A stretch of DNA of 64,000 nt, from assembly GCA_902563575.1 (NCBI GenBank), contig CACEXV010000001.1, positions 398,354 to 462,353 of the forward strand, given 5' to 3'. Below are positions 46,077 through 54,511 of this stretch, piece after piece. A program made the translations under genes and the position numbers. Source of the stretch: an uncultured Pelagibacteraceae bacterium. Its GTDB lineage: Bacteria > Pseudomonadota > Alphaproteobacteria > Pelagibacterales > Pelagibacteraceae. The first letter of the stretch is position 1; each line of letters starts with the position of its first letter. Below the pieces are notes generated by a model that was given only the letters and a program-made list of their open reading frames with translations, was not told where the DNA came from and ran no database searches.

Positions 46077-46195
46077 AAAATTTAATATTGTCCATAATTA
46101 TTTTTTTTCTTTTTATTTCTTCATGTGGAAAAAAGTCAGATCCAAAGTTTAGTGAAAAAAAAGAAAAATATAACTATATTGAGCTACAATTATGA
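46073..46195 (+). CDS. lptM: Small lipoprotein, LptM-like, 40 residues
   Basis: This ORF is below the track cut-off. It reads MKNLILSIIIFFLFISSC then GKKSDPKF: a signal helix, the lipobox ISSC and the CGKKSDP start of the mature chain, typical of the LptM/LppL/YifL lipoprotein group. LptM assists disulfide maturation of LptD, the lipopolysaccharide translocon. ATGA overlaps bind it to argH (upstream) and lysA (downstream), and lppL-type genes are commonly found next to lysA. The size and context fit well; the 40-residue chain is at the short end. Confidence 0.8.
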   Translation: MKNLILSIIIFFLFISSCGKKSDPKFSEKKEKYNYIELQL

Positions 46196-47415
46196 TTAAT
46201 TATAAAAGAAATAAATTATCAGTTGAAAATAAATATGTTTTGAAAATTGCAAAAAATAATCAAACACCATTTTATTTATATTCCGCTAAAGCTATAAAAG
46301 ATAATTTTGAACAGTTTTGTAGAGTATTTAAAAAAATAAATCCTTTGATTTGCTTCTCAGTCAAATCGAATTCTAACCCAAAAATATTGAGAATGCTTAA
46401 AGGTCTCGGCGCTGGAGCTGATGTTGTCTCTGGTGGGGAGTTATTAAAAGTTTTAAATGCTGGAATAAGCCCTAAAAAGATAGTTTTTTCTGGTGTTGGA
46501 AAAAGCACTGATGAATTAAAGATGGCAATTAAAAGAAAAATTTTGTTGATTAATGCAGAGTCATATAGTGAAATTGCTTTGATAAATAAATTATCTAAAT
46601 CAAGTAAAAGAAAAACATCTATTGGTTTAAGATTAAACCCTGATATAGACGCAAAAACTCTTGGAAAAATTTCAACAGGCAGAGCAGAGGATAAGTTCGG
46701 GTTATCGAGAAAAAAACTATTAGAAGTATGTAAAAATTTAAAAGAATTTAAACATATTGAATTAAATTCTTTGAGTGTACATATTGGTAGTCAAATACTA
46801 ACAGATGTTCCTTTTAAAAAAACTTTAAAAGTAATAGAGGAAATAATTAGAAAAACAAAAACTCATTTTAAATTTATTGATTTAGGTGGCGGTTTTGGTA
46901 TTTCCTATAGTTCTAAAGAAAAAAGGATTAAATTAGATAAATATTCTAATCTAGTTGATAAGTTTAAGAAAAAGTATAATTGCAATATCATTTTTGAGCC
47001 CGGTAGAGCAATTATCGGGAATACAGGTATATTGGTTTCAAAAATACAATACATCAAAAATTCTAATTCAAAATCTTTTGTTATTATTGATGCCGGAATG
47101 AATGATTTTATGCGGCCAGCACTTTACGGCGCATATCATTCTATAGTTCCTTTAATAAAATCGAAAGGTCGAAGCATGAAAAATTTAGAATTTGTTGGTC
47201 CAATATGCGAAACAAGCTGTAAATTTTCAAGTTACAAAAAATATTATAAAATAAAAGAAGAAGATTATGTGGCTATATTGGATGTTGGTGCATATGGGTC
47301 AGTATTATCTTCTAATTACAATACAAAACCACTTCCCGCTGAAATCTTAATCGATAACAATCATGTGAAAATAATCAGGAAGAGACAAACTTTATCTGAA
47401 ATTATAAAAAACTAA
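46192..47415 (+). CDS. lysA: Diaminopimelate decarboxylase
   Basis: The 407-residue PLP enzyme of the alanine-racemase fold has the PLP lysine in CFSVKSNSNP, LSVHIGSQ, the phosphate-binding DLGGGFGISY and EPGRAIIG, and the substrate-side Cys in GPICETSCKF. It makes lysine from meso-diaminopimelate. Its start overlaps lptM by four bases, and its stop shares one base with plsC. Confidence 0.97.
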   Translation: MINYKRNKLSVENKYVLKIAKNNQTPFYLYSAKAIKDNFEQFCRVFKKINPLICFSVKSNSNPKILRMLKGLGAGADVVSGGELLKVLNAGISPKKIVFSGVGKSTDELKMAIKRKILLINAESYSEIALINKLSKSSKRKTSIGLRLNPDIDAKTLGKISTGRAEDKFGLSRKKLLEVCKNLKEFKHIELNSLSVHIGSQILTDVPFKKTLKVIEEIIRKTKTHFKFIDLGGGFGISYSSKEKRIKLDKYSNLVDKFKKKYNCNIIFEPGRAIIGNTGILVSKIQYIKNSNSKSFVIIDAGMNDFMRPALYGAYHSIVPLIKSKGRSMKNLEFVGPICETSCKFSSYKKYYKIKEEDYVAILDVGAYGSVLSSNYNTKPLPAEILIDNNHVKIIRKRQTLSEIIKN

Positions 47416-48122
47416 TGCAGTTTTTAAAATCATTGATATTCAATTTTTTTTTGTTCTTTGGTATTGCCTTAGTTTTAATAATTGCGTTCCCCACTTTAGC
47501 ACTCCCAAAAAAAAGCACCTTATCGTTTGGAAAGTTTTTAGCTCACTATGTAATATTTCTTGTGGAAAATATTTTGAGATCAAAAGTAATTTTTAATGGT
47601 TTAGAAAATTTAAAAAAAAAGGAAAAATTCTTCATTGCTTCTGCACACCAATCCATGTTCGAAACATTCGCACTTCAAGCGCCAATAAATTATCCAATTT
47701 TTATCTTGAAGAGGGAACTTCTTAGAATTCCTTTATTTGGTTGGTATTTAAGAAAAATTAATTCAATTGAAATAATAAGAGATACAACTACAAAAGAAAA
47801 TTTAGGTTTCTTTGAAAAAATTAAAAATACTTTATCTGTAGAGAAAAGGCCATTACTGATCTTTCCTCAGGGAACAAGAGTCAAATTAGGTGAAAGAGTT
47901 CCATTTAAAAAAGGTGTCGGTAAAATTTATGAAACTTTAAATATGGCCTGTGTGCCGGTAGCTTTAAACTCTGGCAAAGTGTGGCCAAAAAATAGTTTCC
48001 TAAAATATAATGGAGATATTATAATCACCTTCTTAGAGCCTATCGAACCTGGGAAAGACCGCAAAGAATTTATGGAAGAATTGGAAAACAAAATCTATAT
48101 GGAGTCAGAAAAATTAATTTAA
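47415..48122 (+). CDS. plsC: 1-acyl-sn-glycerol-3-phosphate acyltransferase (PlsC family)
   Basis: The 235-residue protein has an N-terminal membrane helix (about 5-28) and the acyltransferase motifs: HX4-acid as HQSMFE (Glu in place of the commoner Asp), the substrate motif FPQGTRVKLGE (usual FPEGTR) and the later PVALNSG region. It adds a fatty acid to lysophosphatidic acid to make phosphatidic acid. It ends the argH-lptM-lysA-plsC transcript and overlaps convergent tyrC by four bases. Confidence 0.9.
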   Translation: MQFLKSLIFNFFLFFGIALVLIIAFPTLALPKKSTLSFGKFLAHYVIFLVENILRSKVIFNGLENLKKKEKFFIASAHQSMFETFALQAPINYPIFILKRELLRIPLFGWYLRKINSIEIIRDTTTKENLGFFEKIKNTLSVEKRPLLIFPQGTRVKLGERVPFKKGVGKIYETLNMACVPVALNSGKVWPKNSFLKYNGDIIITFLEPIEPGKDRKEFMEELENKIYMESEKLI

Positions 48123-49024
48123 CTTTTTTTTCTGCCAAAATCTGGTTTATCAGTATCCTGCCCAGCTTTAATAATATCTTCCCTTACAGTTTTTGTTAAT
48201 TTAAAAATATTAAGTAATTTCGTACTATCTCCTCTACGAATTGCATTTTTAAATTTATTTATATTTTTAACAAACAAGCTTAGAATCTTAACCATATTGT
48301 CTGAATTATCCAAAAATATATCCTTCCACATTATTGGATTAGACGAAGCTATTCTGGTAAAATCTCTTAAGCCGCCAGCGCTATATTTTACAATTTCTTT
48401 TTTAGATTTATTGTCATTTTGAATTGCAGTAATTACTAAATTATATGCTATCGCATGAGGTAAATGACTTGTCAGAGATAAGATGTGGTCATGTTCTGAG
48501 AAGCTCATAATTTTAACTTTGCTTCCTAATTTCATCCAAAATTTTTCTAATTTTATAAGGTCATTCTTTTTTGATTTTTTTGATGGAGATAAAACGCACC
48601 ATCGTCCCTTAAAAAGATTTAGGTCACCAGCTTCTGGTCCACTCTCCTCAGTTCCTGCAATTGGATGGGAAGCGATCCAGGATACGTTCTTAATTTTTAG
48701 TTTTTTTGTGACATCGTTAATTTTTCTTTTAACTGACCCTGTGTCTGTAAGTATTGTACCCACTTTGAGATTATCTTTTATCGCCCTTAATATTCCATCA
48801 TATGCACTTAATGGAGAGGCGATAATAACTAAATCCGCTCCAATAACTGATTTTTTTAAATTTGCTGAAATATTATTGCATAAATTTTTTCTTTTTAAAT
48901 ACCTTCTAACAGATATTGACTTATCAAAGACAGTTATTTTCTTTGATAATTTCTTTTTTTTTACAGACCTTAAAATTGAAGAGCCAATTAATCCGCAACC
49001 TATTATGCAAATATTTTTAAACAT
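48119..49024 (-). CDS. tyrC: Prephenate/arogenate dehydrogenase
   Basis: The 301-residue protein opens with the NAD-binding IIGCGLIGSSILR and has IASHPIAGTEESGPEAG, the prephenate-dehydrogenase active-site loop, then the dimerisation helices (SLTSHLPHAIAYNL, SAGGLRDFTRIASS). It oxidatively decarboxylates prephenate or arogenate for tyrosine synthesis. It overlaps the hisC-like gene by eight bases. The pair suggests that the aminotransferase acts on aromatic substrates. Confidence 0.93.
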   Translation of the reverse strand: MFKNICIIGCGLIGSSILRSVKKKKLSKKITVFDKSISVRRYLKRKNLCNNISANLKKSVIGADLVIIASPLSAYDGILRAIKDNLKVGTILTDTGSVKRKINDVTKKLKIKNVSWIASHPIAGTEESGPEAGDLNLFKGRWCVLSPSKKSKKNDLIKLEKFWMKLGSKVKIMSFSEHDHILSLTSHLPHAIAYNLVITAIQNDNKSKKEIVKYSAGGLRDFTRIASSNPIMWKDIFLDNSDNMVKILSLFVKNINKFKNAIRRGDSTKLLNIFKLTKTVREDIIKAGQDTDKPDFGRKKS

Positions 49025-50101
49025 TTACTGCCTTTTTAAGAGCTTTTAAAAATTTAATATTTTCTTTAGAACTTCCAATGGTTACACGTAATGAGTTTTT
49101 AATTTTATAAACTTCCATCTTTCTAACTAAAATACCGGCGTTAGCTAATCTAAGAAAAATTTTTTTCGAGTTTTTTTTAACCTTGTCAAAATTTATTAGC
49201 ATAAAATTCGCGTGACCATAGTTAGTCTCTATATTTAGGCTTTGAAATATTTTAAAAAACTTTTTTGCCCACTTACTGACGTGTTTAATTTCTTTTCTTA
49301 ACCATTTGGTATCTTTAACAGATGCTGATGCAGCGAATAATGCAGCCCTATTTACATTAAAAGGAGGTTTTAACATATTTAAAGATTTAATGATTTCATT
49401 CGAGGAATATCCCCAACCTACTCGTAATCCAGCCAAGCCATATATTTTGGAAAAAGTTCTAGTAACTAAAACATTTTTATAATTTTTGAAAAGATTAAGA
49501 CCGGACTCAAAGTTTTTATTAATTTGAGCATATTCGAAGTATGCATCGTCAACCACAAGCAAAATATTTTTTCTTAATTTTTTTCTTAGTTTTAAAATAT
49601 CTTTCTTTGAAATATAAGTTCCCGTTGGGTTATTAGGATTTGCCAAAAATACTAGCTTAGTTTTATTTGTTACTTTAGCTAAGATATTTGCAACAGATAC
49701 CTTTAAATCTTTTTCTTTAGCATAAACAATTTTGCTCCGTTTATTTTACTGTAAATTCTATATATTATAAAACTAAATTGAGGAACAATTACTTCATCTC
49801 CTTTTCTAATAAAAGCTTTGCATATTAATTCAAATATTTGATCTGATCCTGAACCTAAAATAATTCTTTTGAAATCTAAATGAAACTTTTTTGCTAATAA
49901 TTTTCTCAAAAACGTACCGTCAGAATCTGGGTATCTTTTAAAATTATTTGCTACTTTTTTATACTCTTGGATTGCTTTTGGGCTTGGTCCTAAAGCAGAC
50001 TCGTTGGCTGACAATTTTACTTTGGCTACCTTTTGCTTAAATAAGCTTAACCCAGCCACGTATTTTTCTGCATTTATCTTGTTTGCTTTTGGAAAACTCA
50101 T
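49017..50101 (-). pseudogene. hisC: Histidinol-phosphate/aromatic aminotransferase, interrupted by one-base frameshift
   Basis: The two track ORFs 49703-50101 and 49017-49646 are halves of one HisC-family aminotransferase. The first half has KLSANESALGPSPKA and GSGSDQIFELICKAF; the second has ANPNNPTGTYIS, VDDAYFEYA and the PLP lysine in TRTFSKIYGLAGLRVGWG. Between them both frames stay readable: adding one A to the run at 49730-49733 (minus strand GCAAAATTG) joins NGAK to IVYAKEKDLKV and then to the second ORF with no other defect. A sequencing or assembly error, a real mutation or slippage are all possible. Beside tyrC it is probably an aromatic aminotransferase. Confidence 0.85.
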
Positions 50102-50159
50102 AATTAGTATTTTTTTATATAAAAAATATCAATATTGCTATAACTCTTTGCATACTAAT

Positions 50160-50189
50160 TTGACAAGTTTAAGACGATTTAGTACTAAT
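50160..50189 (+). promoter_or_regulatory. Possible promoter of the SAM-II/metX transcript
   Basis: A perfect TTGACA (50160-50165) is followed after 18 bases by ACTAAT (50184-50189). Transcription would then begin near 50195, exactly at the first base of the riboswitch P1 stem. This placement is the main support, since the -10 is only 4/6. Confidence 0.5.
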
Positions 50190-50192
50190 TCG

Positions 50193-50246
50193 AAGCGCTG
50201 ATTTAACCAAATTGCAAGCGCAGAATAAATTTTGCTAAAAAGGGTA
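50193..50246 (+). promoter_or_regulatory. SAM-II riboswitch
   Basis: The segment carries the SAM-II aptamer core: P1 arms GCGCTG and CAAGCGC around ATTTAACCAAATTG, then the A/T linker AGAATAAATTTT and the 3' strand GCTAAAAAGGG that forms the pseudoknot with the AACC loop. It agrees base for base with the known SAM-II consensus GATTTAACC, TTGCAAGCGC and GCTAAAAAGGG. SAM-II binds S-adenosylmethionine and lowers expression of methionine-synthesis genes in alphaproteobacteria; metX follows directly. Confidence 0.95.
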
Positions 50247-50249
50247 GAT

Positions 50250-50275
50250 GCCCAGTTTAGCTGGGCTTTTTTTTT
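50250..50275 (+). terminator. Riboswitch-controlled intrinsic terminator before metX
   Basis: GCCCAG and CTGGGC pair around TTTAG and are followed by nine T: a short but G/C-rich terminator. An alternative hairpin can form instead: GCTAAA (50234-50239) with TTTAGC (50256-50261) plus GGG (50242-50244) with CCC (50251-50253). It would use the SAM-II 3' strand and destroy the terminator, so SAM binding should favour termination. Confidence 0.88.
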
Positions 50276-50277
50276 GG

Positions 50278-51411
50278 ATGAATATAAAACTTGAAAATAT
50301 TAGAAAACTTGAAGTTTCAAAACCACTAAAACTAGATTGTGGAAAAACAATAAATAATTTTCCTCTTGCATATGAAACCTATGGAAAATTAAACGCAGAC
50401 AAAAATAATGCGATACTCGTTTTCCATGCTCTTACTGGTGATCAATATGTTACAGGAACCAACCCTATTACCAATAAAGAAGGATGGTGGGTTACTGCCG
50501 TGGGTCCTGGCAAAGCAATAGATACAAACAAATATTTTGTTATTTGTGCTAATGTAATAGGAGGCTGTATGGGTTCACTAGGTCCCAGAAATATTAACCC
50601 TGAAACTAATCAGCCTTATGGATTAAATTTTCCAGTAATTACTATAAGAGACATGGTCAGAGCGCAAGAAACTTTACTTGAAAATCTTGGTATTAAAAAA
50701 CTACTTTGTGCTACAGGTGGCTCTATGGGCGGGATGCAATTACTTCAATTCTGCTCAACTTTTCCTGATAAAACTTTTTCAGCTATTCCAATTGCTTGTA
50801 GCGCAAGTCATAGTGCACAAAACATTGCCTTAAATGAATTGGCTCGTCAATCAATAATGGCTGACCCTGTGTGGGATAACGGAAAATATTTTCTTAAGAA
50901 TGTTCAGCCAAAGAATGGTTTAGCGGTAGCAAGGATGGTTGGGCATATAAGTTATTTATCCGAAAAAGGTATGCAGGAAAAATTTGGACGTAAACTACAA
51001 GAAAAGGCTGATTACGAATTTAGTTTTAATGCAGATTTCCAAGTCGAAAGCTATTTGAGACATCAGGGTTACGCATTTGTTGAAAGGTTCGATGCAAATT
51101 CAATTTTGTATATAACCAGAGCCATGGATTATTTTGATCTATCAAAACAATTTAAGGGAGGCTTAGTTGAAGCTTTCAAAAATCAGAGAACAAAATTTTT
51201 GGTAATATCTTTCTCGTCTGATTGGCTTTACACAACTAAGGATAATAAAGATATAGTTATTGCCTTAAATGCATCTGGTGCAGATGTCTCATATTCTGAG
51301 ATAGTTACAGATAAAGGGCACGACTCTTTCTTACTAGATGAACCAGATTTTTTAAAAACATTGAAGGGTTTTATAGACTCTATGTATGAGAAATTTAAAA
51401 ATGAAAAGTGA
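50278..51411 (+). CDS. metX: Homoserine O-acetyltransferase
   Basis: The protein (377 residues from 50278) has the MetX alpha/beta-hydrolase features: NFPLAYETYGKLN, the nucleophile Ser in TGGSMGGMQ, GGCMGSLGPR, the Asp in FSSDWLYT and the His in DKGHDSFLLD. It acetylates homoserine in methionine synthesis. The track start at 50248 lies inside the terminator hairpin. ATG 50278, directly after the T run, gives MNIKLENIRKLEV, a normal family start. An AAGGG sits three bases before ATG 50248, so that start is not excluded. Expression is governed by the SAM-II element. metW overlaps its end. Confidence 0.96.
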   Translation: MNIKLENIRKLEVSKPLKLDCGKTINNFPLAYETYGKLNADKNNAILVFHALTGDQYVTGTNPITNKEGWWVTAVGPGKAIDTNKYFVICANVIGGCMGSLGPRNINPETNQPYGLNFPVITIRDMVRAQETLLENLGIKKLLCATGGSMGGMQLLQFCSTFPDKTFSAIPIACSASHSAQNIALNELARQSIMADPVWDNGKYFLKNVQPKNGLAVARMVGHISYLSEKGMQEKFGRKLQEKADYEFSFNADFQVESYLRHQGYAFVERFDANSILYITRAMDYFDLSKQFKGGLVEAFKNQRTKFLVISFSSDWLYTTKDNKDIVIALNASGADVSYSEIVTDKGHDSFLLDEPDFLKTLKGFIDSMYEKFKNEK

Positions 51412-51994
51412 ATTTAAAGTAATCGCAAATTTGTTGCCTGACAATACTAGAGTATTAGATGTAGGTTGTGGGGACGGATCCTTAATGAGTTTGCTTAGGA
51501 AAGATAAAAACATAGAAGTTAGAGGTTTAGAGCTTAATCAAAATAATGTACAGCAATGTATTCATAAAGGTCTACCTGTTATTCAAGGTGATGCAGAAAC
51601 AGAACTTCACCAATTTCCTAATCAATCTTTTGATTACGTAATTTTGAGTCAAACACTTCAAGCTTTTTATGATCCGAACAAAGTTATGAGGGAACTTTTG
51701 AGAATTGGCAAATCAGTTATAGTTTCAATACCAAATTTTGGATTCTGGAAAGTAAGAATAAATCTTCTTTTTTTTGGAAAAATGCCAGTAACAAAAACTT
51801 TACCAAACACTTGGTATAATACTCCCAATTTGCATATGTGCACCATTAAAGATTTATTTAATTATTGCGAGGAGAAAAAAATAAAAATAAAAAAAGTTAT
51901 AGGTATAAATAATGATAAAACTTCTCTCATAAAAAATAGCAACCTGGAAATTAAGAATCTTTTTTCAGAAATAGGAATTTTTTTAATTGGATAA
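51401..51994 (+). CDS. metW: Methionine biosynthesis protein MetW
   Basis: The protein (about 197 residues) is a class I SAM-methyltransferase-fold protein with VLDVGCGDGSLMSLL, GDAETELHQFPNQSFDYVILSQTLQAF and SIPNFGFWKVRINLL, the MetW signature. MetW partners MetX and is needed for its activity or stability in proteobacteria that carry both. The track start is 51386; the ATG at 51401 (MKSEFKVIANLLP) gives the usual N-terminus and a shorter overlap with metX. Confidence 0.94.
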   Translation: MKSEFKVIANLLPDNTRVLDVGCGDGSLMSLLRKDKNIEVRGLELNQNNVQQCIHKGLPVIQGDAETELHQFPNQSFDYVILSQTLQAFYDPNKVMRELLRIGKSVIVSIPNFGFWKVRINLLFFGKMPVTKTLPNTWYNTPNLHMCTIKDLFNYCEEKKIKIKKVIGINNDKTSLIKNSNLEIKNLFSEIGIFLIG

Positions 51995-51995
51995 T

Positions 51996-52754
51996 ATGAA
52001 AATAGAAATTATTTCTTGCTTAAGTGACAATTATAGTTATTTAATTCATGAAGAAAAATCAAATATTGTTTCTATAGTTGATCCATCAGAATTTAATGCT
52101 TGCGACAAAGTTATAAAAAAATATAAAAAATTAGATAATATTTTAAATACCCATCATCACGCAGATCATGTTGATGGGAACTTAAGATTAAAGGAAAAAT
52201 ACAATTCAAAAATATTTGGCTTTGAAAAAGATAAAAATCGTATACCAGGAATTGATATTCTTTTATCCGACAATGGTTTCTATAAAATAGGAAATTTAGT
52301 ATTTAAAGTAATCTTCGTTCCTGGTCACACTAGTGGGCATATAGCTTTTCATTTTGAAAAGGAAAAAATCGTTTTCACAGGAGATACCTTATTTTCTTTG
52401 GGTTGCGGTAGAGTTTTTGAGGGTACACATGAGCAGATGTTTAATTCTATAAATAAACTCAAAAATCTCAATCCAGAAACAAGTCTATACTGTGGTCATG
52501 AATATACAAAAAAAAATTTAGAATTTTGTTTAGATATTGATACTCATAACTCTTTTTTAAAGGAAAAAGCGCTAATGATAAATTCTAAATTAAGTAATCG
52601 CCAACCAACTGTACCTACAACTATAGAAGAAGAATTAAAAACTAATATCTTTTTGAGATGTAATGATACAATAATAAAAAAAGCTTTAAAACTTGAGAAT
52701 TCTTCAGATCAGGAAATATTTAGTAAATTAAGGGATTTAAAGGATAATTTTTAA
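51996..52754 (+). CDS. gloB: Hydroxyacylglutathione hydrolase (glyoxalase II)
   Basis: The protein of 252 residues is a metallo-beta-lactamase-fold enzyme with THHHADHVDGN, PGHTSGHIAFH, FTGDTLFSLGCGR and CGHEYTKKNLEF, which is the GloB pattern. It releases D-lactate from S-lactoylglutathione in methylglyoxal detoxification. The track start is TTG at 51987; ATG at 51996 follows the metW stop by one base and is preferable. Context with metXW is positional; the link to glutathione metabolism is not proved. Confidence 0.94.
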   Translation: MKIEIISCLSDNYSYLIHEEKSNIVSIVDPSEFNACDKVIKKYKKLDNILNTHHHADHVDGNLRLKEKYNSKIFGFEKDKNRIPGIDILLSDNGFYKIGNLVFKVIFVPGHTSGHIAFHFEKEKIVFTGDTLFSLGCGRVFEGTHEQMFNSINKLKNLNPETSLYCGHEYTKKNLEFCLDIDTHNSFLKEKALMINSKLSNRQPTVPTTIEEELKTNIFLRCNDTIIKKALKLENSSDQEIFSKLRDLKDNF

Positions 52755-52765
52755 CGTCAATAATC

Positions 52766-52793
52766 TTGACTTGATGTAATTGAGAGCTATATT
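52766..52793 (+). promoter_or_regulatory. Probable promoter of the rplU-rpmA-obgE operon
   Basis: TTGACT (52766-52771) and TATATT (52788-52793) are separated by 16 bases, both 5/6 matches to sigma-70 hexamers. The rplU ATG lies 26 bases after the -10. Both the position and the strength fit a ribosomal-protein operon. Confidence 0.6.
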
Positions 52794-52819
52794 GCCTCAA
52801 AACTTAAGAAAGAAATTTT

Positions 52820-53227
52820 ATGTCATTTGCTATAATTGAGACTGGTGGAAAACAATACAAAGTTTCTACAAGTAAAATACTAGAGGTCGAAAAACTCGAT
52901 GCAAAAAAAGGTGAAACAATTAAGTTTGAAAAAGTTTTGCTTTTGAATGATAACCAGAACACTGAAATTGGAAACCCAAGTATTGAAGGTGCATCTGTGG
53001 AAGCCAAACTTTTAGACAATGTAAAGGATAGAACAATTTTAGTTTTCCATAAAAGAAGAAGAAAACATTCTAGAAAAAAAAATGGCCATCGGCAAAGGCA
53101 TTCAAAAATTCAAATAACAAAAATTTTAGCAAAAAACGGTAAAGTTATTGATGAAGCTAATATAATTAATGAAAAGAAGACTGTGAAAACAGAAAAAAAA
53201 GAGATAAAAAAGAAAGTAAAAAAATAG
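52820..53227 (+). CDS. rplU: 50S ribosomal protein L21
   Basis: The 135-residue protein begins AIIETGGKQYKVSTSKILEVE and contains VFHKRRRKHSRKKNGHRQRHS, the L21 rRNA-binding signature. The normal L21 is about 103 residues; here about 30 extra C-terminal residues are Lys/Glu rich (KKTVKTEKKEIKKKVKK). Such tails are common in AT-rich alphaproteobacteria. It leads the rplU-rpmA-obgE-proBA cluster. Confidence 0.97.
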   Translation: MSFAIIETGGKQYKVSTSKILEVEKLDAKKGETIKFEKVLLLNDNQNTEIGNPSIEGASVEAKLLDNVKDRTILVFHKRRRKHSRKKNGHRQRHSKIQITKILAKNGKVIDEANIINEKKTVKTEKKEIKKKVKK

Positions 53228-53236
53228 GATAACAAG

Positions 53237-53491
53237 ATGGCAACAAAAAAAGCAGGTGGATCATCGCGAAACGGCCGAGATAGTAAGGGTCGTAGGCTTG
53301 GAGTTAAAAAATTTGGTGATCAATTTGTTATACCTGGCAATATAATAGTAAGGCAAAGAGGCACAAAAATTCATCCAGGAAATAACGTTGGGATGGGAAG
53401 AGATCACTCAATTTTTTCTCTTATCAAAGGTAAAGTTAAGTTCAAAAAATCAAAATTAAACAGAACTTTTGTTTCTGTAATCCCCAATTAA
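53237..53491 (+). CDS. rpmA: 50S ribosomal protein L27
   Basis: The 84-residue protein begins [20 protein letters not shown] and has [22 protein letters not shown], a full L27. Its N-terminus reaches the peptidyl-transferase centre. It follows rplU by nine bases, the normal rplU-rpmA pair. Confidence 0.98.
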   Translation: MATKKAGGSSRNGRDSKGRRLGVKKFGDQFVIPGNIIVRQRGTKIHPGNNVGMGRDHSIFSLIKGKVKFKKSKLNRTFVSVIPN

Positions 53492-53527
53492 GTTTATAAA
53501 TAACTTAAGTTATTTAAAATTATTAAA

Positions 53528-54511
53528 ATGAAATTCTTGGATCAAGCAAAAATATTTATAAAAGCAGGCAATGGTGGCTCTGGATCAGCTAGCTTTCGTC
53601 GAGAAAAGTTTGTTGAATTTGGAGGGCCAGATGGTGGTGATGGTGGTGATGGAGGATCAATAGTTTTTGAGTCAGATAGAAATTTAAATACATTAATTGA
53701 TTACAGATATACGCAACACTTTAAAGCAAGCCATGGGTCGCCTGGAAGTAAAAGAAATAAATCGGGTGCCAAAGGCAAAGATCTAATTCTTAAGGTGCCA
53801 GTAGGTACTCAAATATACGAAGAGGACAACAACACTTTAATATATGATTTTACAAAGACCAAAGATAGATTTTTAGTAGCCAGTGGAGGTGAAGGTGGTT
53901 TAGGAAATGTAAGATTTAAGAGCTCAGTTAATAGAGCGCCAAGAAAAAAAACTAATGGGAGGGTTGGTGAAGAGTTTTGGATTTGGTTACAACTTAAAGT
54001 AATTGCTGATATTGGTATTGTTGGTTTGCCGAATGCTGGTAAATCAAGTTTGCTAGCAGCCTTAACGAGAGCAAAACCTAAAATTGCGGATTATCCATTT
54101 ACAACCTTAAATCCAAATCTAGGAGTTTGTTTTTATAAGAATAGGGAGGTTACTTTAGCGGATATACCTGGTTTAATTGAGGGAGCTCATAAAGGAGTGG
54201 GATTAGGAGACAAATTTCTAAGACATATAGAAAGATGTAAGGTTCTTATCCACTTAATAGATTTGACTGCAGACAATCTATTTTCAAACTACAAAAAAAT
54301 AAGGTCTGAACTAGCATCTTATGATAAATCTTTGGTAAAAAAAAAGGAGATTATATTTTTTAATAAATCAGATTGTATGGATAAAAAGACAGTTGATGTA
54401 AAATTACGAAATTTTAAATTTAAAAATAAATCAAATTATTCAATAATATCTACCTACAACAAGACAGACTTGGATAAAGTAAAAAAAATTTTATTAAAAA
54501 ATGTTAGTTAA
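53528..54511 (+). CDS. obgE: GTPase ObgE/CgtA
   Basis: The 327-residue protein has the glycine-rich Obg domain (about 1-158; AGNGGSGSASFRREKF, GGPDGGDGGDGG) and the GTPase domain with G1 GLPNAGKSSLLA, G3 DIPGLIEGAHKG and G4 FFNKSD. The C-terminal OCT domain found in some Obg proteins is absent, as in most proteobacteria. It assists 50S assembly and stress control. Its 3' end overlaps proB by 11 bases. Confidence 0.97.
   Translation: MKFLDQAKIFIKAGNGGSGSASFRREKFVEFGGPDGGDGGDGGSIVFESDRNLNTLIDYRYTQHFKASHGSPGSKRNKSGAKGKDLILKVPVGTQIYEEDNNTLIYDFTKTKDRFLVASGGEGGLGNVRFKSSVNRAPRKKTNGRVGEEFWIWLQLKVIADIGIVGLPNAGKSSLLAALTRAKPKIADYPFTTLNPNLGVCFYKNREVTLADIPGLIEGAHKGVGLGDKFLRHIERCKVLIHLIDLTADNLFSNYKKIRSELASYDKSLVKKKEIIFFNKSDCMDKKTVDVKLRNFKFKNKSNYSIISTYNKTDLDKVKKILLKNVS

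Noticed and set aside
49697-49735. Programmed -1 frameshifting in hisC
   Set aside because: The site GCA-AAA-TTG lacks a classical X-XXY-YYZ heptamer and no downstream stem is visible; a simple A-run deletion or read error is more economical, so only a frameshifted gene is reported.
50193-50246. SAM-V instead of SAM-II riboswitch
   Set aside because: The long GCGCTG/CAAGCGC stem and GATTTAACC...GCTAAAAAGGG fit SAM-II; no second aptamer follows before the metX ATG.
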